Below, in pieces: positions 28,051-36,736 of a stretch of DNA of 64,000 nucleotides. The notes below the pieces were generated by a model. That model did not search any database. It was not told the origin of the DNA and was given only the letters and a program-made list of their open reading frames with translations. Position 1 is the stretch's first letter, and each line of letters opens with the position of its first letter. The position numbers and the translations under genes were made by a program. Source of the DNA: GCA-2746605 sp963704835 (lineage in GTDB: Bacteria; Bacteroidota; Ignavibacteria; Ignavibacteriales; Melioribacteraceae); NCBI GenBank assembly GCA_963704835.1, contig CAVPHW010000011.1, positions 62,001-126,000 of the forward strand. Direction: 5' to 3'.

Positions 28051-28077
28051 TAAAAAAACAAAAAGAATATCCGATAG
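28051..28077 (+). promoter_or_regulatory. FliA (sigma-28) promoter of the HEAT/che module
   Basis: TAAAAAAA (28051-28058), 11-bp spacer, TCCGATAG (28070-28077). The -10 element keeps the CCGATA core and the spacing is identical to the flagellin promoter. It lies 57 bp before the HEAT gene, so this module may be driven from both a sigma-54 and a FliA promoter. Confidence 0.6.
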
Positions 28078-28133
28078 TGAATAACAGTTATTATATGTTG
28101 CAAACATTTCTTCACTCTTGTTAGAGGATAATA

Positions 28134-29528
28134 ATGGGTAATGATTACCATATAATTAAAAACATCTTAGATACTAACGATACTGAGAAGATACGGACAA
28201 CAGTCGAAAATTTTCAATTAGTTGACATGCCAGATAAGGTTGTTGAGTTAATTGCAGAAAAACTATTGACCGATGATAACGGAGTTAAAGATTCAATTGC
28301 AAGAATACTTTCAAAAAATAATAATAGAAATATTTCAAGTTTTTTAGTCCCTTATATTTCTTCTCCCAAAATTTCTGCAAGAAACCTTGCAGGAGAAATA
28401 CTGCTTAACCGAAAATTCGAATCAATTAAAGCAATGCTAGATTACTTACCCGATGCAAATGAAGATGATAAGAAATTTATTATAGATATACTTGGCTTAA
28501 TCGGAGATCCGATTTCAGGTAGTGCTATTATTGAGACGCTCAAATACTCCAATGATGATAATACAATCTTGGCTTGTATTGAGGCTCTTGGAAATATTAA
28601 ATCAATTGAAGCTATAGATGATATTATTTCTGCATATGAACAAAATGAACTATTCCGTCCAACTGTCGTTGAAGCACTTGGAAAAATAGGCACCCTTGCC
28701 TGCATTAATTTTATTAATGAAAATTATTATGGAGTCGATGAACTAACGAAATTTTCGTTGATAGAAAGTCTTGGTAAAATAGGCAATGAGCAATCCTTTA
28801 ATATGCTAGTAAATGATGTTGCTTATCTAAGTGATGTATATAAATGGGTTGCTTTAGAAACAATCGGAAAATTAATTGAAAAATTTGAATTTCAATTGCC
28901 CAAAGATTTAGCTCTTAAAAATTCTTTATTAGAAACACTAAAAACTGCAGATATTCAGTATAAGAAAGCAGCAGTTAAACTAATAAGTCTTTTTGATGGG
29001 AAAGATATTGTTGAACATTTGTTTTCTATTTATGGGAATGATGAAGAGATAGATGAAAAATTAAATGAATATTTTAGTAAAAACTTAGAAACCTTCTTCA
29101 CTAGAATAGTAATATATTTTAAGCAAGATCCGCAAAACAAAAAACCCATTGTAACTTTAATAAAAAATATGATTCAATTTGATGGCGGCGAAAGTCTGCA
29201 GTTGCTGAGCGAATTAGAATTTAGGAGCTTTGTTGAATTTTTCACCACTTTGTTAAATAATCCGGATGAAGAACTTAGGGGTTCATCCATGGAGCTTTTG
29301 TTCTTTCTTGATAGTGAAACTGCAATAATATTTTGCGATACAATGCTTGAAGATCCAGTATCATGGAACCGTATTAAACTATTGGAGATTGTTCAACATA
29401 GTGAAGATCCAAGGATTATTGAGATAATTAAAATTCTTGGGAAAGACAAAGATGAAATGGTGAAGGAGTATGCACAAAATATTCTAATTGAACGCGGTTT
29501 AAGCGATCTACAAATTGAGGGCTCCTAA
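28134..29528 (+). CDS. HEAT-repeat protein heading the chemotaxis module
   Basis: 464 residues of helical HEAT/PBS-lyase-type repeats: DLIADILGLIGDPISGSAI-like segments such as FIIDILGLIGDPISGSAIIE, IEALGNIKSIEAIDDII, VEALGKIGTLACINFI and IESLGKIGNEQSFNML. No catalytic motif is visible. The stop is directly followed by the cheR ATG, so it is the first gene of the che operon. HEAT proteins usually bind other proteins; here a scaffold or adaptor for chemotaxis proteins is inferred. No known che gene name fits. Confidence 0.75.
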   Translation: MGNDYHIIKNILDTNDTEKIRTTVENFQLVDMPDKVVELIAEKLLTDDNGVKDSIARILSKNNNRNISSFLVPYISSPKISARNLAGEILLNRKFESIKAMLDYLPDANEDDKKFIIDILGLIGDPISGSAIIETLKYSNDDNTILACIEALGNIKSIEAIDDIISAYEQNELFRPTVVEALGKIGTLACINFINENYYGVDELTKFSLIESLGKIGNEQSFNMLVNDVAYLSDVYKWVALETIGKLIEKFEFQLPKDLALKNSLLETLKTADIQYKKAAVKLISLFDGKDIVEHLFSIYGNDEEIDEKLNEYFSKNLETFFTRIVIYFKQDPQNKKPIVTLIKNMIQFDGGESLQLLSELEFRSFVEFFTTLLNNPDEELRGSSMELLFFLDSETAIIFCDTMLEDPVSWNRIKLLEIVQHSEDPRIIEIIKILGKDKDEMVKEYAQNILIERGLSDLQIEGS

Positions 29529-30434
29529 ATGCTAAATTTATCAACTACTCAGAGTACAAATCAATTTGGCAAGTTTAATTTTAGTTTTGGTGCTCAATTA
29601 GATCAAAAATTATCTCAACCATCATTTATAGAATGGAGAGAATATATTTATGATTTGTGTGGAATTTATTTTCAAGATAATAAAAAGTATTTGTTAGAAA
29701 GTAGATTACAAAAAAGAGTTAAACATTTAAATTTAGATACGTTTGAGAAATACCTTAATTTTATTAAAACCAACTCTCAAAGAGAAGAAGAAAAAAAACA
29801 ACTGTTTGAAGCAATAACGATAAATGAAACATATTTTTTTAGGAATCAACCGCAGTTAGATGCACTTATTTCTTCAATAATACCTGAATTTTTAGATAGC
29901 AAACTAAATGGTTTAAACAAACTAAGAATTTGGAGTGCTGGTTCTTCTTCCGGTGAGGAAGCTTATTCATTCGCAATAATGCTTAATGAATTATTGTTAC
30001 CAAGAAATCCAAATTTAAAAATAGAGATAGTTGGAACGGATATAAACTTTGCTGTTGTTGAAGCTGCAAAAAAAGGAATTTTTAAAGAGTATGCTATTAG
30101 AAATACACCAGCAATATATTTAAAAAAATATTTTCAAAAAATTGATAACAGCTACGTGTTAGATCCCAAAATTAGAGATATGGTTGAGTTCAAGATGGTG
30201 AACTTATATGATAGTAATGCAATGAGAAATATGGGAAAATTTGATGTTGTTATTTGTGCAAATGTTTTAATCTATTTCGATCAAAACTCAAAAACAAAAG
30301 TGATTACAGAATTATATAATAGCCTTAATACTAACGGGTACTTATTCATAGGATATTCAGAAACCTTACACGGTATTTCTAAGGCATTTAAACTTGTTAG
30401 TTTTAATAAAACAATTGGGTATAAAAAGGAATAG
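29529..30434 (+). CDS. cheR: Chemoreceptor methyltransferase CheR
   Basis: 301 residues. N-terminal helical domain, then the SAM-binding domain: INETYFFRNQPQLDAL, LRIWSAGSSSGEEAYSFAIM (CheR motif I, usually SAGCSTGEEPYS), VGTDINFAVVEAAKKGIF, and FDVVICANVLIYFD (usually RNVLIYF). Adds methyl groups to receptor glutamates, opposing CheB encoded downstream. The Cys of the usual AGCSTGE is Ser here, which is tolerable. About 30 extra residues at the N-terminus. Confidence 0.93.
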   Translation: MLNLSTTQSTNQFGKFNFSFGAQLDQKLSQPSFIEWREYIYDLCGIYFQDNKKYLLESRLQKRVKHLNLDTFEKYLNFIKTNSQREEEKKQLFEAITINETYFFRNQPQLDALISSIIPEFLDSKLNGLNKLRIWSAGSSSGEEAYSFAIMLNELLLPRNPNLKIEIVGTDINFAVVEAAKKGIFKEYAIRNTPAIYLKKYFQKIDNSYVLDPKIRDMVEFKMVNLYDSNAMRNMGKFDVVICANVLIYFDQNSKTKVITELYNSLNTNGYLFIGYSETLHGISKAFKLVSFNKTIGYKKE

Positions 30435-30438
30435 TTAA

Positions 30439-30804
30439 ATGAAAAAAGTTATTCTAATTGCCGATGATTCTCCAACGATTAGGAAGTTTGTTTCCTTTTC
30501 TTTGAAGGCACAGGGGTTTGAAGTTTTGGCGGCGAGTGATGGGATGGAGGCGGTTGAACTTTTGCCAACATCAAATGTTGATCTAATTATAACTGATTTA
30601 AATATGCCGAATATGGATGGATTTGAATTGATCAAAGCGATAAGAGATAGTGAGACAAATAAAAATATTCCAATTATTATTTTGTCTTCATTAAAGGGAA
30701 GTGAAGAAATACAACGCGGTTTAGATGTTGGGGCAAACTCTTATATGGTAAAACCGTTTGATCCCAAAAGAATTCAATATGAAGTAGCTAAATATATTAA
30801 TTAA
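30439..30804 (+). CDS. CheY-like response regulator
   Basis: 121-residue single receiver domain: ADD (D9/D10), D53 in ITDLNMPNMDG, S/T switch ILSS, and K in MVKPF. It is 4 bp after cheR. PATAN-like features are absent. It may be a phosphate sink or a motor-binding CheY; the next gene, with TDWNMPxMSG, is closer to classical CheY. Confidence 0.9.
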   Translation: MKKVILIADDSPTIRKFVSFSLKAQGFEVLAASDGMEAVELLPTSNVDLIITDLNMPNMDGFELIKAIRDSETNKNIPIIILSSLKGSEEIQRGLDVGANSYMVKPFDPKRIQYEVAKYIN

Positions 30805-30819
30805 ACAGTAGGAACTATA

Positions 30820-31194
30820 ATGGAGCAAAAATTTTTGGTTGTTGATGATTCGGTAACAATGAGAAGAATTGTTGTTAACACCCTAAAATCGATTGGATAT
30901 GAGCATTATGTTGAAGCTGATCATGGAAAAGATGCTATAGATAAACTTTCTGAAGATTCTACAATTACTTTTGTAATTACCGACTGGAACATGCCTATCA
31001 TGTCTGGTTTGGAGTTGACAAAAGCAATTCGTGCGAGTGAGAGATTAAAAAGACTACCTATTCTAATGGTTACAACTCGTGGAGTAAAAGAGGATATAGT
31101 TCAAGCCTTACAAGCAAGAGTTTCTAACTATGTTGTAAAACCATTTACACCACAAGTATTAAAAGAAAAAATTGATATCGTTTTATCTAAATAG
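30820..31194 (+). CDS. cheY: Chemotaxis response regulator CheY
   Basis: 124 residues. VVDDSVTMRRIVVNTLKSIG, VITDWNMPIMSGLELTKAIR with phospho-acceptor D55, MVTTRG (switch Thr) and VVKPFTP match classical CheY closely. Phospho-CheY binds the FliM N-terminal peptide (present in the FliM of this window) and is dephosphorylated by CheZ, the next gene, 14 bp downstream. Confidence 0.95.
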   Translation: MEQKFLVVDDSVTMRRIVVNTLKSIGYEHYVEADHGKDAIDKLSEDSTITFVITDWNMPIMSGLELTKAIRASERLKRLPILMVTTRGVKEDIVQALQARVSNYVVKPFTPQVLKEKIDIVLSK

Positions 31195-31208
31195 AAGGAA
31201 ATTATAGA

Positions 31209-31964
31209 ATGAGTAATGCAGTATCAAAAATGAATGAAATGATGGAGAAGCTTCGCGAAGTAGACAATGTATTTAAATTTGGTGAAAAAATGATTCCCGT
31301 TGTCGAAGGCTTCGTTTCCTTTATTAGTGATTTTATACCATTTATAGAGGAAGTAAGCGGCTCAATTCATGAGACAAGATCAAAAATACCAGAAGCAAGT
31401 GACCAAATTGATAGAGTAACCAATGCTACTGAGTTAGCTATCTCTGAAGTACTTGATAAGATTGATGATATAGGATTACAATTAACTGAACTAACGGAAT
31501 ATATTGATGATATTGTTGAGCGAAGAGTTAAGATAGAACTGCTTGTTTCTGAGTTAAGCTGTGAAATTAAAGGGAATGAAAAAGCAATGAACTTATTGGA
31601 GAACATTTCAAGTGAATTGGATATGTCTTTAATATTTGAGTTGATGAAAAATAAGGTTAATAATATTATGAGCAATACGGATAATATTACTACATCCTTG
31701 CAAGTTCAGGATATAACTTCTCAGCAATTAGCTGCAGTTAATCATTTAATAATTTCTCTTCAACAAAAATTAAGTGGACTTCTAACTGCATTTGATGCTA
31801 CTGGAGTTGGCAAATATGAAAATCTAGAGCATAAAAAACTTCCCGATGTTCATTTTGATGCGAAGGCAAGTTATACACCAACATCAAATAAACAGAATAA
31901 AGTTGGTTCAATAATTAATAGTGAAAAAACCTCGCAAGAGGAAATTGATAAGTTATTCTCATAA
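31209..31964 (+). CDS. cheZ: CheY-P phosphatase CheZ
   Basis: 251 residues, helical. LQVQDITSQQLAAVN holds the CheZ DxxxQ catalytic motif (D168, Q172). A long hairpin helix precedes it (KVNNIMSNTDNITTS). The last ten residues SQEEIDKLFS resemble the CheY-binding C-terminal tail of enterobacterial CheZ (SQDQVDDLLDSLGF) and the FliM N-terminus of this same genome (SQQEIDALLS). Lies between cheY and cheA, overlapping nothing; 5 bp before the cheA ATG. Confidence 0.88.
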   Translation: MSNAVSKMNEMMEKLREVDNVFKFGEKMIPVVEGFVSFISDFIPFIEEVSGSIHETRSKIPEASDQIDRVTNATELAISEVLDKIDDIGLQLTELTEYIDDIVERRVKIELLVSELSCEIKGNEKAMNLLENISSELDMSLIFELMKNKVNNIMSNTDNITTSLQVQDITSQQLAAVNHLIISLQQKLSGLLTAFDATGVGKYENLEHKKLPDVHFDAKASYTPTSNKQNKVGSIINSEKTSQEEIDKLFS

Positions 31965-31968
31965 TAAA

Positions 31969-33909
31969 ATGGCAGATTACTCAATACTTGTTGATCCAGA
32001 AATGGCAGAAATTTTTGAAAGCTTTGTTGTTGAAACAAAAGAAACTCTTGAGAAGCTGGATTTGGATTTAGTCACTCTTGAAAGCACTCCCAATGATGCT
32101 GATTTGCTAAATAATATTTTCAGATCATTTCATACGGTAAAGGGAACATCAGGATTTCTTGGTCTTGTAAAAATGCAAGCGTTAACACATAGACTTGAAG
32201 ATATTCTTAATAAACTCCGTAAAGGCGAAGCAATTGTTAATTCAACAATTATGGATGGGATTCTAAGCAGTTATGATTCGCTTGGTGAGCTTCTAAGTGT
32301 TATTGAGATAAATAAAAACGAAGACTTTAATATTGAGATAGAAGTTGCAAATCTAGAAAAAATATTAAAAATGATGGAAACTGGTAATTATGATGATTCC
32401 GATAATAGTGAGCCTGAAGAAAATAACGTAATTATAAAAGAACCTATAGATATGAGTGATGAAGAGCTTGAAAACGCTTTTCTTGAAAACTGCAAACAGT
32501 TGAATAAAGAAAATGGTTCTTCTCTATCTATAACTACGGACAAAATAGTTACCTTTGATGATAAGGGCAGTATACAAAAAGTTGAAAATACTGAGCCTAT
32601 TGAAGTTAATCTGTTATTTGATAAAAAAGAACAATCAAAGAAAAATGCTGAGATAATAAACAAAATAGATTCAGTAAAAGAAATAATTACTAAAACTGAA
32701 CTTCAGAAGCAGAATAATGCAAGTGTTGAGCAGACAATTAGAGTTGAGGTTGAAAGGCTTGATGAACTATTAAATTTAGTTTCAGAACTTGTGTTGGGAA
32801 GAAATAGACTTTCTCAATTAAATACTGATGTTGCAGTTCAATATGAAGGAACTGATATTGCTAGGAATTTAGCAGACACAGCAAGACAAATCGATTTGCT
32901 TACAACCGAATTACAACTTGCTGTAATGAAAACAAGAATGATAAAGATTGAAAAGGTTTTCAATCGATTCCCAAGATTGGTTAGAGACTTAAGTAAAGAA
33001 ACAGGTAAAGAGATTGAACTAATTATCAATGGAGAAAAAACAGAGTTAGATAAAACACTAATTGAAGAAATTAATGATCCATTGGTTCACTTAATTAGAA
33101 ATTCAGTTGATCATGGAATTGAATCCCCAGCTGTTAGAAAAGCTGCAGGAAAACCGGAAAAAGGAAAAATTACATTATCGGCTGAACATGAAGGAAATCA
33201 TATAAAAATCCTTATTGAAGATGATGGTAACGGTATTAATCCGGACGTTATAATTCGTAAGGCTATTTCAAAAGGGATATTAACAAAAGAAAAATCTGAA
33301 GAGTTATCCAAACAAGAAGTTTTTAATTTAATTTTTGCCCCCGGATTTTCAACCGCCGAAAAGGTTACAAATGTTTCCGGAAGGGGAGTTGGGATGGATG
33401 TTGTTAAAACCAACGTATCAAGATTAAGGGGAATAATTGATATTGAATCTGAAGTTGGAAAAGGAACAAGAATATTTATAAAGTTGCCACTAACTCTTGC
33501 AATCATACAAGGTTTGTTAGTAAAAGTAATTGGCGAAACAATTGTGCTGCCCCTTAATTCGGTTGTCGAAATTGTTAGAGTTCCAAAAAAAGAAATTTAC
33601 TGGGTAAACAAAACCGAGTGTATTAAGCTAAGAGATAGAGTGCTCCCTTTAATAAACATCGATGAAATTCTTTTCCATACTGATACCAAGCTGGAAGAAA
33701 TAGAATATCACTTTGTTGTTGTAATTGGGTTAGCAGAAAAACGATATGGAATTAAAGTTGATGGCTTAATAGGGCAAAAAGAAATTGTTATAAAATCTTT
33801 AGGTAAATATTTAGGCACTATTGAAGGAATTGCCGGAGCAACTATTATGGGCGATGGTAAAGTTGTTATGATAGCTGACATAGCAGAAATTATAAATAAA
33901 ATTAGGTAA
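31969..33909 (+). CDS. cheA: Chemotaxis histidine kinase CheA
   Basis: 646 residues from ATG 31969, chosen over an upstream in-frame start that would overlap cheZ. HPt domain with H55 (FRSFHTVKGTSGF); acidic linker 125-250, in which no clear P2 domain is recognised; dimerisation helices (VEVERLDELLNLVSELVLGR); ATPase domain with N-box HLIRNSVDHGIE, G1 EDDGNGI, and GRGVGMDVV; C-terminal CheW-like domain (about 515-646). It receives receptor signals and phosphorylates CheY and CheB. No separate cheW is seen in the window. Confidence 0.95.
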   Translation: MADYSILVDPEMAEIFESFVVETKETLEKLDLDLVTLESTPNDADLLNNIFRSFHTVKGTSGFLGLVKMQALTHRLEDILNKLRKGEAIVNSTIMDGILSSYDSLGELLSVIEINKNEDFNIEIEVANLEKILKMMETGNYDDSDNSEPEENNVIIKEPIDMSDEELENAFLENCKQLNKENGSSLSITTDKIVTFDDKGSIQKVENTEPIEVNLLFDKKEQSKKNAEIINKIDSVKEIITKTELQKQNNASVEQTIRVEVERLDELLNLVSELVLGRNRLSQLNTDVAVQYEGTDIARNLADTARQIDLLTTELQLAVMKTRMIKIEKVFNRFPRLVRDLSKETGKEIELIINGEKTELDKTLIEEINDPLVHLIRNSVDHGIESPAVRKAAGKPEKGKITLSAEHEGNHIKILIEDDGNGINPDVIIRKAISKGILTKEKSEELSKQEVFNLIFAPGFSTAEKVTNVSGRGVGMDVVKTNVSRLRGIIDIESEVGKGTRIFIKLPLTLAIIQGLLVKVIGETIVLPLNSVVEIVRVPKKEIYWVNKTECIKLRDRVLPLINIDEILFHTDTKLEEIEYHFVVVIGLAEKRYGIKVDGLIGQKEIVIKSLGKYLGTIEGIAGATIMGDGKVVMIADIAEIINKIR

Positions 33910-33923
33910 TAGAAATACTTAAA

Positions 33924-34997
33924 ATGGAAAGTATGATTAAAATATTAGTTATTGATGATTCAGCTTTTATGAGAAAATCATTAAGCTTACTTTTGGAATC
34001 TGACCCAGAAATCGAAGTAATTGATACAGCTGTTGATGGGCTGGATGGACTTGAAAAAGTAAAAAGATTAAAACCTGACATTGTAACATTGGACGTTGAA
34101 ATGCCCAAGATGGATGGAATAACCGCTCTTGGAAGGATAATGCAAGAATGTCCTACACCTGTTTTAATGGTTAGCTCATTAACAACAGAAGGTGCTGAAA
34201 TAACTCTTAAAGCTTTGGAATTAGGTGCGGTTGATTTTATTCCCAAGACCATGTCGTTTGCTAGTATTTCAATAAATAGTATAAGAGATGACCTAATAAA
34301 TAAAGTTAAAGAGATATATAAAAATAAAAATGTACTGACTAGAATTAATAGATTAAATAAGATTTCATTTCCCAAAACCAGCCTTACCCAAACTGGTATC
34401 CAAAATAAATTACCATCGCTAGAATATAAAGCAATAGCAATTGGGATTTCTACTGGCGGTCCAATTTCCTTGCAAAAAGTTATCCCGGAACTTTCGGGTC
34501 AAATTAATATTCCAATATTCATTGTTCAGCATATGCCTCCAAAATTTACTCAGTCACTTGCTCAGCGGTTAAATACATTAAGTGCATTAGAAGTTAAAGA
34601 GGCCGAGAATATTGAAGAAGTTAGAAATGGCGTGGTTTATATCGCTCCTGGAGGTCGTCATTTTTCATTAATAAAAGATAAATCTGGGAAAATACTTGTA
34701 AAAATATCTGATTTACCGACCGATGTTTTACATAAACCTTCGGTTGACGTTATGTTAGATTCTGTTCAAGCGATTTATGGTAAAAATGTACTTGGTATTA
34801 TTATGACAGGTATGGGAAAAGATGGATTAGAAGGAATTAAAAAAATAAAAAAACTTGGCGGACATTGTATTGCCCAAGATGAAAAATCTTCCGTGGTTTA
34901 TGGTATGCCACGGGCAATTGTAGATAATGGTTTAGCTGATGTAATTGCATCGCTAGAAAATCTACCAAATATTATAAATCAAGCAATAGTCAATTAA
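33924..34997 (+). CDS. cheB: Chemoreceptor glutamate methylesterase CheB
   Basis: 357 residues. Receiver domain with D57 (IVTLDVEMPKMDG); methylesterase domain with catalytic Ser in GISTGGPISL, His in VQHMPPKFT, and Asp in IIMTGMGKDGLEG; HKPSVDVM and VYGMPRAIVD are also conserved. Removes methyl groups added by CheR and deamidates receptors. Either ATG 33924 or 33933 could be the start. Last recognised che gene of the module. Confidence 0.95.
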   Translation: MESMIKILVIDDSAFMRKSLSLLLESDPEIEVIDTAVDGLDGLEKVKRLKPDIVTLDVEMPKMDGITALGRIMQECPTPVLMVSSLTTEGAEITLKALELGAVDFIPKTMSFASISINSIRDDLINKVKEIYKNKNVLTRINRLNKISFPKTSLTQTGIQNKLPSLEYKAIAIGISTGGPISLQKVIPELSGQINIPIFIVQHMPPKFTQSLAQRLNTLSALEVKEAENIEEVRNGVVYIAPGGRHFSLIKDKSGKILVKISDLPTDVLHKPSVDVMLDSVQAIYGKNVLGIIMTGMGKDGLEGIKKIKKLGGHCIAQDEKSSVVYGMPRAIVDNGLADVIASLENLPNIINQAIVN

Positions 34998-35008
34998 ACG
35001 GTGCAATT

Positions 35009-35254
35009 ATGAATCAATTTAACGAACCAACTTTCAGAGAAATAGCTTATAATAAATTAACTGCAAAAAGTAACATAATAAGTTCTGATGATGTTAAAAT
35101 TATTGGTACAAGCAAAATCTCTGTAGAAGAAGAAAGTCATGCTGGAGTTAAAATTGTGCTAAATAAAGATGGAAATGACAACATTAAAGAAATAAAATTT
35201 GTTTGCTCCTGTGGGGAGACAAAATCAGTATTATTAGATTATAATGAAGAATAA
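35009..35254 (+). CDS. Small CxC-motif protein, unknown
   Basis: 81 residues, 11 bp after cheB. The only notable feature is VCSCGETKSVLLDY near the C-terminus (two Cys, one residue apart, then Gly). The middle looks like two or three beta strands (AGVKIVLNK, IKEIKFVCSC). Not recognised. Spacing suggests cotranscription with the che genes, and it is followed by the sigma-54 control region of flgB. Confidence 0.6.
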   Translation: MNQFNEPTFREIAYNKLTAKSNIISSDDVKIIGTSKISVEEESHAGVKIVLNKDGNDNIKEIKFVCSCGETKSVLLDYNEE

Positions 35255-35263
35255 TTCCCAACT

Positions 35264-35277
35264 GACTAATTTTAGCC
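35264..35277. promoter_or_regulatory. Inverted repeat, putative sigma-54 activator site (flgB)
   Basis: GACTAATTTTAGCC, two mismatches from GGCTAATATTAGCC, with both half-site cores (CTAA, TTAG) kept. Exactly 50 bases separate it from the flgB -24 element. Confidence 0.5.
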
Positions 35278-35327
35278 ACTTTTTTAAAAAACTACCCTCA
35301 AAAACTTAACATATCAAACTTTTTTAC

Positions 35328-35342
35328 TGGCATTAGTTTTGA
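35328..35342 (+). promoter_or_regulatory. Sigma-54-like promoter of the flgB operon
   Basis: TGGCATT-AGTT-TTGA has the GG/12-bp/GA register of a -24/-12 promoter (consensus TGGCACG-N4-TTGC). It ends 30 bp before the flgB ATG, and the upstream inverted repeat is at a distance typical of activator sites. Confidence 0.62.
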
Positions 35343-35372
35343 CATTATCCATTTAACAAATGGGAAAAACAA

Positions 35373-35729
35373 ATGCCTATTCAAGAAAATAAACCATTAG
35401 AAAGTTTACTAAACTTTGCCGCTTTAAAACACAAAGTAATTAGCCAAAATATTGCTAATGCAGAAACTATAGGCTATAAAAGACGAGATGTTGAGTTCAA
35501 AGAACTATTAAATCAAAGCATGAGCAGCGTAAATGACTCAAATATTTCGGAAGAAGAGTATAAAATAACAATTGATGAAAGCCCTGAGAAAGTTTCTGGG
35601 GTAAATAATGTTGACGTAAACAAAGAAATGGCTGATTTAGCCCAGAATAGTATCATGTTCAAATTCGGTGCAAAAAAGCTTAATTCTTATTATCAATCAC
35701 TTCAACATATAATTAGAGGAGGCGGTTAA
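35373..35729 (+). CDS. flgB: Flagellar basal-body rod protein FlgB
   Basis: 118 residues. LLNFAALKHKVISQNIANAETIGYKRRDVEF holds the rod-protein N-terminal motif (here split: HKVISQNIANAET, GYKRRDVEF), and the C-terminus VDVNKEMADLAQNSIMFKF is typical of FlgB. Proximal rod subunit in the periplasm, exported by the flagellar type III system. First gene of the rod/hook operon; it shares the last base with flgC's ATG. Confidence 0.93.
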   Translation: MPIQENKPLESLLNFAALKHKVISQNIANAETIGYKRRDVEFKELLNQSMSSVNDSNISEEEYKITIDESPEKVSGVNNVDVNKEMADLAQNSIMFKFGAKKLNSYYQSLQHIIRGGG

Positions 35730-36196
35730 TGGAAATTAAACCAAACTTTTCATCCTTTAAAATTAGTTCTAAAGGTATGAGCATCCAGAAAAAGAAAATG
35801 GAACTAATTACAGAAAATATTGCAAATACCAGTACAACAAAAACTGAGAACGGAACGCCATACCAACGTAAATATATTAGCGTTAGTGAGGAAAAATCAA
35901 ATTTTGATAATAATATGATATCACCATTTGCAAATGTTGGGTTCCCACAAGATGGAATTGAAAACTTTGATCCAGACCTCAGCCTAAAAATAAGTGAACA
36001 AATAGATAAAACGGAAGGCGATTTAGTCTATATGCCCGAACATCCAGATGCGAATGAAGATGGATATTTAGAAATGCCGAATGTAAGTGTTGTAACAGAA
36101 ATGGTAGATATGATTTCAGCTTCTAGAAGTTTTGAAGCAAACTTAACTGCTTTTAATGCTGCCAAACAAATGGCAAAAGATTCTTTGGAGATATAA
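35729..36196 (+). CDS. flgC: Flagellar basal-body rod protein FlgC
   Basis: 155 residues. FKISSKGMSIQKKKMELITE and ENIANTSTTKTENGTPYQRK match the FlgC opening (normally SASGMxAQRxRMNxxAxNIANxxTT). MPNVSVVTEMVDMISASRSF and EANLTAFNAAKQMAKDSLEI match the C-terminal family motif. Proximal rod subunit, partner of FlgB and FliE. Confidence 0.93.
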   Translation: MEIKPNFSSFKISSKGMSIQKKKMELITENIANTSTTKTENGTPYQRKYISVSEEKSNFDNNMISPFANVGFPQDGIENFDPDLSLKISEQIDKTEGDLVYMPEHPDANEDGYLEMPNVSVVTEMVDMISASRSFEANLTAFNAAKQMAKDSLEI

Positions 36197-36199
36197 TCC

Positions 36200-36442
36200 A
36201 TGAAAATATCTACTAATTCAATTGGTAATTATAAACCGATAAATAATGTTATTCCTAAAAATATTGCCAAAGTTGCGGATTCAAAAATTCAAACTGAAAA
36301 AACTATTACTGATGCTGAAAAAAAGTTTTTTACAAAACTATATCCAAACGAGCAGAATACAATAAGTGAATATCACTTTTATAATAAAGAAGGTGATAAA
36401 AATGGTGTTTCGCTCGGTTCAATATTTGATAGAAGAGGGTAA
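36200..36442 (+). CDS. Small protein between flgC and fliE, unknown
   Basis: 80 residues, 3 bp after flgC and 1 bp before the fliE ATG, so surely part of the operon. Basic N-terminus, then KTITDAEKKFFTKLYPNEQN and SEYHFYNKEG, ending GSIFDRRG. TDAEKKFFxxLYP resembles conserved short flagellar proteins of unknown role in related phyla. No signal peptide or membrane segment is seen. Confidence 0.6.
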   Translation: MKISTNSIGNYKPINNVIPKNIAKVADSKIQTEKTITDAEKKFFTKLYPNEQNTISEYHFYNKEGDKNGVSLGSIFDRRG

Positions 36443-36443
36443 T

Positions 36444-36734
36444 ATGAAAACTAGTGGTTTAGGAAATCTTATAAGCAAATTCCCAGAATTTAAATCGGTC
36501 AAACAAACTGAAGGTGCCGACCAATTTAATAATGTGTTGGGAGACTTTATTAAAGAAGTTAATTCAGAACAATTTACTTCAAAAAATATCACTCAAGATA
36601 TGATAAGTGGCAAAGATGTTGAACTTCACGAAGTGATGATTGCAGGTGAAAAAGCGAAAACCAGTTTAGAACTATTAATGCAAATCAGAAACAAAACAAT
36701 TGATATGTATAAAGAATTAACAAGGATGCAATAA
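36444..36734 (+). CDS. fliE: Hook-basal body adaptor FliE
   Basis: 96 residues from ATG 36444 (AAGAGGG ribosome binding site), preferred over an upstream in-frame start inside the preceding gene. FNNVLGDFIKEVNSEQ, DVELHEVMIAGEKAKTSLEL and MQIRNKTIDMYKELTRMQ are the classic FliE pattern (HxxMIAxEKAxxSxxLxxQVRNKxxxAYxEIxRMQ). Links the MS-ring to the rod. Confidence 0.95.
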   Translation: MKTSGLGNLISKFPEFKSVKQTEGADQFNNVLGDFIKEVNSEQFTSKNITQDMISGKDVELHEVMIAGEKAKTSLELLMQIRNKTIDMYKELTRMQ

Positions 36735-36736
36735 AG

